Shown one piece after another: positions 27,022 to 35,804 of a stretch of 64,000 nt of DNA. Numbering within the stretch: the first letter of the stretch is position 1; each line of letters starts with the position of its first letter. This stretch comes from Phycisphaeraceae bacterium (GTDB taxonomy: Bacteria; Planctomycetota; Phycisphaerae; Phycisphaerales; UBA1924), in contig JAHBXK010000002.1 of NCBI GenBank assembly GCA_019636535.1, positions 151,819-215,818 of the forward strand, read 5' to 3'. A program made the translations under genes and the position numbers. The notes under the pieces were generated by a model. The model had not been told where the DNA came from and made no database searches. It saw only the letters and a list, made by a program, of their open reading frames with translations.

Positions 27022-29694
27022 GTGCCTTCCCCCGCCTCTCACGAAAGCGTCAGCGCGGCCTTCGAACGCGCGGGCTCCGATGCCCTCGCCTCCGCCGTCG
27101 GCACTCTGCGCACAACTCGCAGGCCCGTCGAGGTTCCCGTCGGCCCCGCCGCCCGAGCCCGCGAAGCGGCTGCTCGCCCGTCTCCATCCGATTCGCCCGC
27201 GCCGTCCCCGCCCCGTCCCCTGCGAATCGCTGCCGTCGTCCCCTGTTTCAACCGCCGGCCCGACGCCGAAGCCCTCTTGGGCGATCTCCTCCGGATCGAC
27301 CAAACCGGAATCGACCTGCGCGTCATCCTCGTCGACAACGCCTCCGACGTACCCCTCAGCACCCTCAAGATCACAGACGCCGACGGTTCCCCCACCGAAC
27401 CGTGGTTCCGACTCGAGCACCTCCGACTCAGCCAGAACACCGGCGGCAGCGGCGGATACAACGCCGGCATGCGCCGGGCGCTCGAGTACGCCGCCGACCC
27501 CGACGCCGGCCCGTGGGACCCCGACTACATCTGGATGGTCGATTCCGATGCCCGCGTTGCGCCCGACACGCTCGCCCGCCTCCTGCAAGTCACCGAGGCC
27601 GACCCCTCCATCGCCGCGGCGGGCAGCGCCATCGCCGACCCGCTCAGCGGCCAGGTCTTCGAACTCGGCGGCCACATCAACCGTCGCAACGGCAACTACG
27701 AGCCCTACGTCATGGGCCTCGTCGGCGTGCGAGGACTCGTCGAGGCCGACTACGTTGCGGCTTGCTGCGCGCTCGTCCGCGCAAGCGCTGTGCGCATGAC
27801 CGGCGTCATGCCCGACCGCTTCCTCAACGGCGACGATGTCGAGTGGTTCGTCCGAATCGGTCAGGTCACGGGCGGTCGCATCGTCGGCGTCCCCGACAGC
27901 ATCGCCATGCACCCGCGCTTCGACCGTTTCCCCACCTGGACCCGCTACTACACCACGCGCAACGCCTTCGGCCCCATCGCCTGCGTCAACCGCGGCTTCA
28001 AGACGCGCCGTATCAAGGCCAGGCGCGAAGCCGTCCGCGCGGTCCAGCAGTGCTTCATGGGACGTGAAGACCTCAGCGCCCTCCACGTCCGTGCGCTCGC
28101 CGACGCGGGCTCCGGAATCGTCGACGGCAAGGCCGAGCCGGGCGTCATCAACGTCCTGCCCATGCAGCCCTTCTCTCGACTCGCCCCGGCGATCGAAGAA
28201 GCGCTCATCGCCCAGAGCCTCGCCGCACCAACCCTCCGCCCGCGTCTGCGCGTCCGCATCATGCCGCACCTGCTGCTGACCGATGCCGAAGAGCGCGCGG
28301 TGCTCGACCAACTCGCCGCCGCGGGCCTGCGCAAGTGGACCCGCGTCCGTGCTTACAACCGCAACCTCTACCTCCAGTTGTTCGGCGTCCTGCTTCGCGG
28401 AATCGGCCTCGCCCCACGCCCGCACGTCGCCGTCGTTCCCGCACGCGGCCAGGCCTTCAACTGGTTCTCCGCGCCCATCCAGGTGCAGGTCACCACCGGC
28501 GGGTTCGTCATCCGACGCCCCGCCCGCCTCGCCACCGTCCTTCGCGCGGCCGCCTGGTGGGTCCGATCGCGCTGGCACATGTATCGCGCAGCGCTCAAAA
28601 CGCCGCCCCCGCCGCGCATGTTCCCGGCCGAGATGGTCCGTCCGTCGCCCGTTGCACGTGCAAGCGATTCCGCGACGGGCGCAGGCAAGCCCGAAACGGC
28701 CGTCTCGCTCTGCGCGGTCGTGCTCAGCCACAGCCGTCCCGACGCGCTCGCACGCACCGTCGCGGCCCTCGCGCAGCATCCCCTGTTCACGCGTTCAACC
28801 AACGGCGCTCCCGCCCCCGGCCGAATCCTCATCGCCCACAACGCCTCCGACTCCCCCGCGCCCAGCCTCACCGATCTCCGCGAGCGCCACCCCGCCGCGC
28901 GCATCGATCTCGCCGACATGGGCGCAAACCTCGGCGTCGAAGCCTTCAACCGCGCAGCCGCCGAAGCGTTCAGCGATGCGCCCCCATCGCCCACCAACCT
29001 CCTGCTCATCCTCGACGACGACGCCGTCGTAGAGCCCGCCGCGTTGATCGACGCCGTGCGACTGCTCGAGCGCCGGCCCGATCTCGCCGCCGTCACCTTC
29101 CATCCGCGCCACCCCGTCACCGCCGCGAGCGAGTGGCCCTTCTTCGAGTCCGTCTGTCGCAACCACGCCGGCCGTCGCGTCGCGGTCGATCTCTGGCCCG
29201 TGATGGGCTGCGCCAACCTCGTCCGCGCCGACGTCTGGCAGCGACTCGGCGGGTACGAGTCCACCTTCTTCCTCTATCGCAACGACACCGACCTCGCCCT
29301 CCGAATCCTCGACGCAACTCAGGGTCCTTCCAAGGTCCACTTCGATCCGAATTGGATCGTCTGGCACGACACCCCGGCCGTTCCAGGCTCTCCCAAGAGC
29401 GAGCGCTGGCACCGTCTCGCCACGCGAAACTGGATCTGGACCTGCCGTCGAAACGCCCGCGGCCGACTCGCTCTTCAGTCCGCGCTCGCCGGTTACCTCT
29501 GGGCCCACCGCCTCGCCGGCCGAAGCCTCTCCCGCCACCTCGCCACCCTCCGCGGCGGCCTCGACGGTCTGCGATCCACCCCCACGATGCCGCAGGGCAC
29601 AACACGTTCCGGCAAGGGCCTCAAACGCCTCTTGAAAGCCCAGATCCAGTTCCGTCGACAGCGTGCCGCCGCTCGCCGCTCCGTCCGGGCCTGA
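27022..29694 (+). CDS. Bifunctional protein with two GT2 glycosyltransferase domains
   Basis: The frame is open from 26767, but the protein-like part begins at the GTG at 27022 (VPSPASHESVSAAFERAGSD), giving 890 aa; no ribosome site is seen. The first GT-A domain (about residues 68-330) has AAVVPCFNR, VDNASDVP, NTGGSGGYNAG and WMVDSDARV; the GGSGGYNAGM and DSD forms resemble galactofuranosyl/rhamnosyl transferases such as GlfT2. The second domain (about 560-800) has AVVLSHSRPDALARTV, GANLGVEAFNRAA and LILDDDAV. Both keep a DxD-type metal site, so both may be active. The product is probably cytoplasmic, building a polysaccharide. Confidence 0.85.
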   Translation: MPSPASHESVSAAFERAGSDALASAVGTLRTTRRPVEVPVGPAARAREAAARPSPSDSPAPSPPRPLRIAAVVPCFNRRPDAEALLGDLLRIDQTGIDLRVILVDNASDVPLSTLKITDADGSPTEPWFRLEHLRLSQNTGGSGGYNAGMRRALEYAADPDAGPWDPDYIWMVDSDARVAPDTLARLLQVTEADPSIAAAGSAIADPLSGQVFELGGHINRRNGNYEPYVMGLVGVRGLVEADYVAACCALVRASAVRMTGVMPDRFLNGDDVEWFVRIGQVTGGRIVGVPDSIAMHPRFDRFPTWTRYYTTRNAFGPIACVNRGFKTRRIKARREAVRAVQQCFMGREDLSALHVRALADAGSGIVDGKAEPGVINVLPMQPFSRLAPAIEEALIAQSLAAPTLRPRLRVRIMPHLLLTDAEERAVLDQLAAAGLRKWTRVRAYNRNLYLQLFGVLLRGIGLAPRPHVAVVPARGQAFNWFSAPIQVQVTTGGFVIRRPARLATVLRAAAWWVRSRWHMYRAALKTPPPPRMFPAEMVRPSPVARASDSATGAGKPETAVSLCAVVLSHSRPDALARTVAALAQHPLFTRSTNGAPAPGRILIAHNASDSPAPSLTDLRERHPAARIDLADMGANLGVEAFNRAAAEAFSDAPPSPTNLLLILDDDAVVEPAALIDAVRLLERRPDLAAVTFHPRHPVTAASEWPFFESVCRNHAGRRVAVDLWPVMGCANLVRADVWQRLGGYESTFFLYRNDTDLALRILDATQGPSKVHFDPNWIVWHDTPAVPGSPKSERWHRLATRNWIWTCRRNARGRLALQSALAGYLWAHRLAGRSLSRHLATLRGGLDGLRSTPTMPQGTTRSGKGLKRLLKAQIQFRRQRAAARRSVRA

Positions 29695-29847
29695 ATCTCA
29701 TTCCACCGCGTCCGATCATCCCCCCGGTCCCCCTGCAGCCGCCGCACGAGCCGCAGGAACCCACCGACCCCCATCCTTCCACGCACATCGCCCCATCCGG
29801 GGGGTTACCCACTTATCCCGGCTGAAAATGACCCCGATCTTGGGTTC

Positions 29848-32271
29848 GTGTTCGACCGCTCCCGCCATCGCGGCATTCTCGGACGTGCCTCCCGGCCCGA
29901 CACCCGCCGTCGCGCTCCCCGGCACGACCTCCCCTGCTTCGATGCGCTCGAGCCGCGCACCCTCCTCTCCTTCTCCTGGACCGCTCAGGAGGTCTACCTC
30001 GCCGAACTGGTCAACCGCGCCCGCGCCAACCCCCTCGCCGAGGGCACGCGCCTGGGCATCAATCTCGCCGCCGGCCTCACCTCCGCAGAGCAGGCGCGCC
30101 TCGTCCCCCAGCAGCCCCTCGCGCTCAACCAGTACCTCACCATCGCCGCACGCGCCCACGGCCTCGACATGGCCGCGCGAAACTTCTTCGACCACATCAA
30201 CCCCAGCGGCCTCAACCCCACCCAGCGCGCACAGGCCGCGGGTTACGTCGGCAGCGCGGGCGAGAACATCGCCGCCGGCTACGCCTCCATCGACGCCGCC
30301 CACAAAGCCTGGCTCGAGTCCGTCGGCCACCGCAAGAACGTCCTGAGCCTCTGGTCCAACTTCGACAACTCGTTCCATTACGACGAGTTCGGTCCCGGCA
30401 TCGGCATGGGAATCGGCGGCGCATACAACAACTACTACGTCCAGAAGTTCGGCGTCCGCGCCGGCAACACCGCCTTCATCCTCGGCGTCGTTTACGACGA
30501 CACCAGCGGCGACAACTTCTACACCATCGGCGAGGGTCGGGCGGGCGTCCGAATCGACGTCGCCTCCGCCGCGAGCCCCAACGTCACCATCGCCACCTAC
30601 ACCACCACCGCCGCCGGCAACTACCAGTTCGATCTTCCGCAGGGCTCCTACACCCTCCGTTTCACCGAAGAGTCAACCGGCCGCATCCTCACCCGCACCG
30701 TCAACCTCGGCGCGTGGAACACCAAGATCGACGGGCTCCTCGCGCAGTTCACCACGCCCGTCATCGCCGACGACCACGCCGACGCGGGCGACTGGACCGA
30801 CGCCACGCTTATCCCCGTCTCACCCACCGTCGGCGACGGCGCGGCCGGCGGCGCCATCAACTTCGCGGGCGACACCGATCTCTTCCGCTTCGTCGCCGCG
30901 GGCGCCGGCCAGACCACCATCCTCCTCGGCGGCGGCGCGGGCTGGACTCGAACCCTCCGCGTCTATGACTCCGCCGGCATCCTCCTCGGCACCGCCTCCG
31001 AATCCTCTCCCGGCCAGTACGCCCAGGTCACCTTCACAGCCACACAGGGCGCCGCATACTTCCTCCTCGTCTCCGCCGAAGGCGCAGGCGCCGGCGCCTA
31101 CGCGCTGGTCGTCGACGGCCAGTCCCCCCAATCCCAGCATCCCGGCCCCGGCGTCATCGACGACACCCACCGCCCCGCCGACGCCGTCAAGGCCAACATC
31201 GGCCTCGGCGCCGACGGCCGAGTCGTCATGACCTACCTCAACGCCTTCGGCAAGCCCACGTTCGCCGCGCAGAACTCCGACGGCTCCTGGTCCATCACCG
31301 ACCTCTCCACCGTCTTCAACGCCGCCAGTTTCACGGGTGAGGTCGTCCACTACACCGACGTCAACACCGGCGACCAGATGGCCGCCGTCCGCGCAAACCT
31401 CGGCATCGTTCTCTACCGCCTCGTCAACGGCTCCCACTGGATCGGCATGAACGTCGTCAAGCGAACCGCCGGCTCCACCAACATCGGCACCGAACTCTCC
31501 CTCGTCTTCGACAAGAACGGCCTGGTCACCATCACCGGCCTCACCAAGCAGGGCAAGGTCGTCCTCTGGCAGCAGTTGAAGAACAACCTCCCCAACGGCA
31601 ACCCGCGCTTCTACTTCCGAAATGTCAGCGACCGCGACCTCGCCCCACTCGGCCTCGCCGCCCGCTTCGAGTCCGGCCTCACCACCTGGACCACCCCCCG
31701 CGGCACCATGAACATGGCCGCCGTCGATCCTCAAGGCCGCATCCGAATGTTCTGGCGCGTCAACAACACCGAGTGGACCGGCATCATCCTCTCCGACTTC
31801 GTCAACATGCCCGCCGCCATCACCGGCGACATCACCGCCTTCCAGACCCCCGGCCGCGGCATCACCATCATCGGCAACGACGCCTCGGGCGGCACCCACA
31901 CCATCCGCTGGCGCGCCAACAGCGGATGGATCTACCGAGGCATCACCGACGTCGGTGGAAACACCCTCCTCCAGGCCGGCGGCCTCTCCTCCTTCATCAT
32001 GCCCGGCGCGCCCGCCTACGTCGCGGGCATCGACCTCGACGGCAACCTCACCCTCTACCGCTACCGCTACGGCAACGACACCTGGAACCGCGCAAGCGTC
32101 AACATCCCCGACGCCCCGGTCCTCTCCGCCTACGCCTCAACCTACTTCGACGAGTCCACGGGACAGACCTATATCGTCTCCCGATCCATCGGCGGCGAGT
32201 TCCAACTCCTCGCCATCGACCAGTTCGGCTCGTGGAGCACCCACAACCTCTCCGCACTCCTCGCGGCGTAA
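29848..32271 (+). CDS. Secreted CAP-domain protein with LEPR-XLL motif
   Basis: The GTG at 29848 gives an 807-aa product. Residues 32-41 read DALEPRTLLS, the LEPR-XLL motif of exported planctomycete proteins. A CAP (SCP/PR1) domain spans about 48-205: VYLAELVNRARANPLAEG, RAHGLDMAARNFFDHINPSG, AGENIAAGYAS and AWLESVGHRKNVL. A CNA-B-like carboxypeptidase-regulatory fold (GVVYDDTSGDNFYTIGEGR...TYTLRFTEE) lies near 212-285, then a PPC-like domain (DTDLFRFVAAGAGQTTIL) near 305-425. The rest is a repeated beta-propeller-like region (VVMTYLNAFGKPTF, VTITGLTKQGKVVLW). The role is likely at the cell surface; enzyme activity is not predicted. Confidence 0.85.
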   Translation: MFDRSRHRGILGRASRPDTRRRAPRHDLPCFDALEPRTLLSFSWTAQEVYLAELVNRARANPLAEGTRLGINLAAGLTSAEQARLVPQQPLALNQYLTIAARAHGLDMAARNFFDHINPSGLNPTQRAQAAGYVGSAGENIAAGYASIDAAHKAWLESVGHRKNVLSLWSNFDNSFHYDEFGPGIGMGIGGAYNNYYVQKFGVRAGNTAFILGVVYDDTSGDNFYTIGEGRAGVRIDVASAASPNVTIATYTTTAAGNYQFDLPQGSYTLRFTEESTGRILTRTVNLGAWNTKIDGLLAQFTTPVIADDHADAGDWTDATLIPVSPTVGDGAAGGAINFAGDTDLFRFVAAGAGQTTILLGGGAGWTRTLRVYDSAGILLGTASESSPGQYAQVTFTATQGAAYFLLVSAEGAGAGAYALVVDGQSPQSQHPGPGVIDDTHRPADAVKANIGLGADGRVVMTYLNAFGKPTFAAQNSDGSWSITDLSTVFNAASFTGEVVHYTDVNTGDQMAAVRANLGIVLYRLVNGSHWIGMNVVKRTAGSTNIGTELSLVFDKNGLVTITGLTKQGKVVLWQQLKNNLPNGNPRFYFRNVSDRDLAPLGLAARFESGLTTWTTPRGTMNMAAVDPQGRIRMFWRVNNTEWTGIILSDFVNMPAAITGDITAFQTPGRGITIIGNDASGGTHTIRWRANSGWIYRGITDVGGNTLLQAGGLSSFIMPGAPAYVAGIDLDGNLTLYRYRYGNDTWNRASVNIPDAPVLSAYASTYFDESTGQTYIVSRSIGGEFQLLAIDQFGSWSTHNLSALLAA

Positions 32272-32290
32272 GGCGCAGCCTGCTCCCGCC

Positions 32291-33064
32291 TCACGGCCCC
32301 ATCGCCGACGCCGGCTCCGCCTCCCATCCGTCAAACTCGCCCCCGTGCCGTTCGGCCAGTTGCAGCACCGCCATCGTCACCGCGTGAACGCTGTCGAAGT
32401 CGATCGCCGTCGTCAGCGTGGCCAGCACGCCGATCCGATCGACCTCCTCCCCATCCTCGTCCTCCACCACCCCCGGCTCGGTCTCGAAGCCGGCCCCGCG
32501 TGCGTCATCCGCAAACGCGTCCGCCGACGCCTGATCGCCGAACGTCGAGAAAAACCGCACAGGCCGCTCCACGCTCAGATCATCCCCCATGTCCTCGAAA
32601 GCGCTCACCAACTGCTGATCCAGCATCCACTGCATCTGCGCTGAGTCCGGCAGCAGCGTCTCCTGAAACACCGTCCAGTCCGGGTCTTCTCCCGCCCCAA
32701 CCTCGTGCTCCCGCTTGCCCATCGACTCGCCGATGATCTCCGCCGCGGCCTGCGCCACCCCGTCGGGCACATAGAACCACACGTCCAGATGCCCCTCGAT
32801 CCTCACGCGACCGGCGCACACCCCGCCCAACTCCGCCCTGATCCGCTCCGACGCCGCGTCCTCCTCCGCGCAGATCGCCTCGTACTCGTCGTCGCTGCCG
32901 ATCCCGAACTCCCCCAGATCCTGAAACGGCACCCGCAGACACACCGCCACCGGCAGGTCCCCGTGCGGGGCCTCCTCCGCCAGCGCCATGTTCGTCATCA
33001 CCACCGACGGCTCGTCCTCGTCCATGGGAAAGACCGCCCATTGATCGTGCTCTGGCAGCGGCAT
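32291..33064 (-). CDS. DUF695 and RraB-like domain protein
   Basis: Start MPLPEHDQWAVFPMDEDE at 33064 is supported by GGAGG 7 bases upstream. The 257-aa product has an N-terminal DUF695-type domain (WAVFPMDEDEPSVVMTNMAL ... DVWFYVPDG ... WTVFQETLLPDS) and a C-terminal domain like ribonuclease E inhibitor RraB (FFSTFGDQASADAFADDARG ... LAERHGGEFDGWEAE). DUF695-RraB fusions are known; in E. coli RraB binds RNase E and slows RNA decay. Whether an RNase E partner exists here cannot be seen. It is acidic and cytoplasmic, and lies downstream of trpS on the same strand (134 bases). Confidence 0.82.
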   Translation of the reverse strand: MPLPEHDQWAVFPMDEDEPSVVMTNMALAEEAPHGDLPVAVCLRVPFQDLGEFGIGSDDEYEAICAEEDAASERIRAELGGVCAGRVRIEGHLDVWFYVPDGVAQAAAEIIGESMGKREHEVGAGEDPDWTVFQETLLPDSAQMQWMLDQQLVSAFEDMGDDLSVERPVRFFSTFGDQASADAFADDARGAGFETEPGVVEDEDGEEVDRIGVLATLTTAIDFDSVHAVTMAVLQLAERHGGEFDGWEAEPASAMGP

Positions 33065-33198
33065 CGTCAGCCTCCGGTTGTGGTTGAAGTTCCGTCTTCT
33101 CGCGGACGCGCTGACAGTGTACTCGACCCCGCCCGTCGCGATCTCACCCGCCTCGGCACAATCCACCGCCCACCCGCCGGATCACGCCCGCGCACGAC

Positions 33199-34293
33199 TC
33201 AATACGAAATCCGCCTCTCCGCAAAGTCCAGTTTCATCGAACGCTTGCTCATCGCCAGCGTCTCCTCCGCCACCACGTTCGCCCGCTTGATCCCCGACCG
33301 GATGATCTCCAGCACCCGCGCTTCGCCCTCCGCCGTCTCCAGCGCTTCGCGCCGAGCACGCATCGGCTCCAGCAGCGCGTTGATCGCCTCACCAAGTTCC
33401 GCCTTGATGTGCCCGTGCATCACGTTCTTCCCCTCGGCATAGTCCGCGCGGATCGCCTCCGCCCGTTCCCTGCTCAAGAACGCATCGCAATACTGCAACA
33501 GCACGTGGCTCTGCGCCACCAGCCCCGTCGATTCCTCCGCCACCACCGTGATCTTGTTGATCTTCTTCTGCACGTCCTTCGCGCTGTCGTACAGGAAGAT
33601 CGCGTTCCCAAGGCTCTTCGACATCTTGTTCACGCCGTCCAGCCCCGCCAGCCGCGCCACCCGCCCGATCTTCGCCTTGGGAATCGGGAACACGCCCCCC
33701 GCCGCGACGTGCCCCTCCTGCGGCACGCGGTTCCCAACCCCGCAGTACATCTGGTTGAACTTCATCGCCACGTCCCGGCACATCTCGATGTGCGCTTCCT
33801 GATCTTCTCCCACCGGCACCAACTCCGGCCGGAACACCAGAATGTCCGCGCACTGCCCCACCGCGTACATCGGAAACCCGAACGAGTACGTGTCCCCAAG
33901 CCCCTTCGAGTCGATCTCCGTCTTCAGCGTCGGGTTCCGCATCACCTTGTTGAAGGGCAGCAGCATCGCGAACAGAAACGTCAACTCCGCGATCGCCGGG
34001 ACCTCGCTCTGCAGCACGAACGTCGACCGTTCCGGGTCCATCCCCACGGCGATCCAGTCCTTGACGATGCCCAGCGTGTTGGCCCGGATCTGCTCGGGCT
34101 TGTCGGCCAGCGTCGTGAACGCGTGAACGTTCGCGATCAGGAAGTAGCAGTCGAACTCGTCCTGGAGCCGAACGCGGTTCTCCAGCGAGCCGACCCAGTG
34201 GCCCAGGTGCAGGCCCGTGTGCGTCGGCGTGTCGCCCGTCAGAATCCGCGGCTTGATGGCGTGGCGGTCGTGCTGAGGAGGTGAGGCGTGCAT
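33199..34293 (-). CDS. trpS: Tryptophan--tRNA ligase
   Basis: The 364-aa product (start MHASPPQHDRHAIKPRILTG at 34293) charges tRNA-Trp in the cytoplasm. The class I signatures are present: THTGLHLGHW (HIGH equivalent, about residues 24-33) and NKMSKSLGN (KMSKS, about 222-230). PVGEDQEAHIEMCRDVA and VFPIPKAKIGRVARLAG are typical of TrpRS. The C-terminal helical domain ends DFAERRISY. The length is close to the usual 330-360. No ribosome site is seen before this ATG; an in-frame ATG 13 codons earlier is less likely. Confidence 0.95.
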   Translation of the reverse strand: MHASPPQHDRHAIKPRILTGDTPTHTGLHLGHWVGSLENRVRLQDEFDCYFLIANVHAFTTLADKPEQIRANTLGIVKDWIAVGMDPERSTFVLQSEVPAIAELTFLFAMLLPFNKVMRNPTLKTEIDSKGLGDTYSFGFPMYAVGQCADILVFRPELVPVGEDQEAHIEMCRDVAMKFNQMYCGVGNRVPQEGHVAAGGVFPIPKAKIGRVARLAGLDGVNKMSKSLGNAIFLYDSAKDVQKKINKITVVAEESTGLVAQSHVLLQYCDAFLSRERAEAIRADYAEGKNVMHGHIKAELGEAINALLEPMRARREALETAEGEARVLEIIRSGIKRANVVAEETLAMSKRSMKLDFAERRISY

Positions 34294-34363
34294 GGGGAGC
34301 AAGCGTAGGAGAAACCTCCACGCAACGTGCATCCGCCGCGAGGGCATCGTTTCCGCCCGCGCA

Positions 34364-35788
34364 TCACTGCCCCGCCTGCTCGGTGCCGAACTCGACCGCG
34401 AGCCGGATCTGTCTCGCTGATTTCATCGCCGAGGTCGCCATCCGCACGTTCGCGTCGACCGAGGCCCGCTCCAGCGCCCAGAGCGCGCACGCAGCATCGG
34501 CCCCGAACTCCCCCAGTTGCCACGCCGCCAGCGCCCGCACGTCGATCGAATCATCCTCCAGCGCCCGCCCGAGCGCCCGCGCTGCCCGCTTCCGATGCAC
34601 CGTTGTGCGCACCAGCCCCATCACCGCATCCCTCCGAACTTGCGCCTCCTCATCGCGCAGCAAAATCTCCGAGAGTGTTCCCACAACCCGCTCGTCATCA
34701 CTAAATCGCTTGCTCACGACAAACACCGCCCACCCGCGCCGCTCCGCGCTCACCGAGTTCCGTGCACACGCCAGCAGCGGCCCAACCGCCTCATCTGTCA
34801 GGTCATCCGTTCCGGCCAAAGTCCGCAGCACGTCCACTCCCACCTTCGGATGGTCGATCAAGCCCACCGCCCGTGCGGCCCCCTCCGCCCTGAGCGCAAA
34901 CAACGCCTGCCACCCTTCCCCGTGCCGATCCACCGCCCGGGCCACCTCATCGGCGTACGGCACGAACACAGCCGGCCGCTGCCTGATCATCACAAACGTT
35001 GGGCCCACCGTCCCAACGGGCCATCGTCCCATCGCCTCGATCACGCGCTGGGCGTCCGAGTTGCTCGGGCCATTCCCGCGCATCAACTCCCACACCACCA
35101 GCGACCGCGTCGTCTCGTCCGGGTTCTCAAGCCCCCTGCACAACCTCCGTGGCGTCACCGCCCAGTGATCGTCCAGCCACCCCGCCAGGTGCATCGCGTT
35201 CAGCAGCGGCGCGGGGCCTTCTCGCGAAATCCAAGTCGCTCGACCGGCCGCCGGTCTGCGGTAATACGCCGACGAGTCAAACCGCCGCAACATCCGATCC
35301 ACCCGTACCCCCACCACCCGCCTCGTCACCGGGTCCAGACTTTCCGGGTCCGCCCGCTTCACGCGCCCGCCGATCTCCCCCAGCAGGTCCGCCTCCTCCG
35401 TGTCATACACCACCGCCGCCGCCGCGATCACCACCCCCGGCAGGCTTCCCAGCACACCCCGCTCCACCACCCGCGGCGTCATCGCAACCCCGAACGCCAG
35501 CGCCAGCGTCAGCACACCCAGCGCTGCGACGCCACGATACCGCCTCCTCCTCTGCAACTGCCGCTCTTCGCCGTGCGTCCGCCCGCACTCCGGGCACGTC
35601 AGCCCCGGCACACCGGTCATGTCGTACCAACACTTGCGGCAGCGGCGCTTACCCCTGGGCCGGTCGCGCAACAGGCCGCGATAGAGCAGCAGCAGCCCGA
35701 GCACGGCAAAGAGCGCGGCGAGGGCCCAGAACGCCCAGGTCACCGACAAGATCCAGTCGGAGGCGGTCTGTTGGCAGAGAGTCAACAT
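34364..35788 (-). CDS. Membrane protein with zinc ribbon and HEAT-like repeats (paralogue 1)
   Basis: The product is 474 aa from the ATG at 35788 (MLTLCQQTASDW). A TTG at 35812, overlapping the upstream stop, is an alternative. A membrane helix near residues 13-35 (VTWAFWALAALFAVLGLLLL) precedes the ribbon CRKCWYDMTGVPGLTCPECG (about 49-68), then a second helix (GVAALGVLTLALAFGVAM). The C-terminal ~330 residues are HEAT-like helical repeats (DDLTDEAVGPLLACARN, EEAQVRRDAVMGLVRTTVH, DDSIDVRALAAWQLGEFG). It is a tandem paralogue of the gene at 35805. Function is unknown; the repeats suggest a scaffold. Confidence 0.8.
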   Translation of the reverse strand: MLTLCQQTASDWILSVTWAFWALAALFAVLGLLLLYRGLLRDRPRGKRRCRKCWYDMTGVPGLTCPECGRTHGEERQLQRRRRYRGVAALGVLTLALAFGVAMTPRVVERGVLGSLPGVVIAAAAVVYDTEEADLLGEIGGRVKRADPESLDPVTRRVVGVRVDRMLRRFDSSAYYRRPAAGRATWISREGPAPLLNAMHLAGWLDDHWAVTPRRLCRGLENPDETTRSLVVWELMRGNGPSNSDAQRVIEAMGRWPVGTVGPTFVMIRQRPAVFVPYADEVARAVDRHGEGWQALFALRAEGAARAVGLIDHPKVGVDVLRTLAGTDDLTDEAVGPLLACARNSVSAERRGWAVFVVSKRFSDDERVVGTLSEILLRDEEAQVRRDAVMGLVRTTVHRKRAARALGRALEDDSIDVRALAAWQLGEFGADAACALWALERASVDANVRMATSAMKSARQIRLAVEFGTEQAGQ

Positions 35789-35804
35789 GATGGGCGTGCA
35801 ATGC

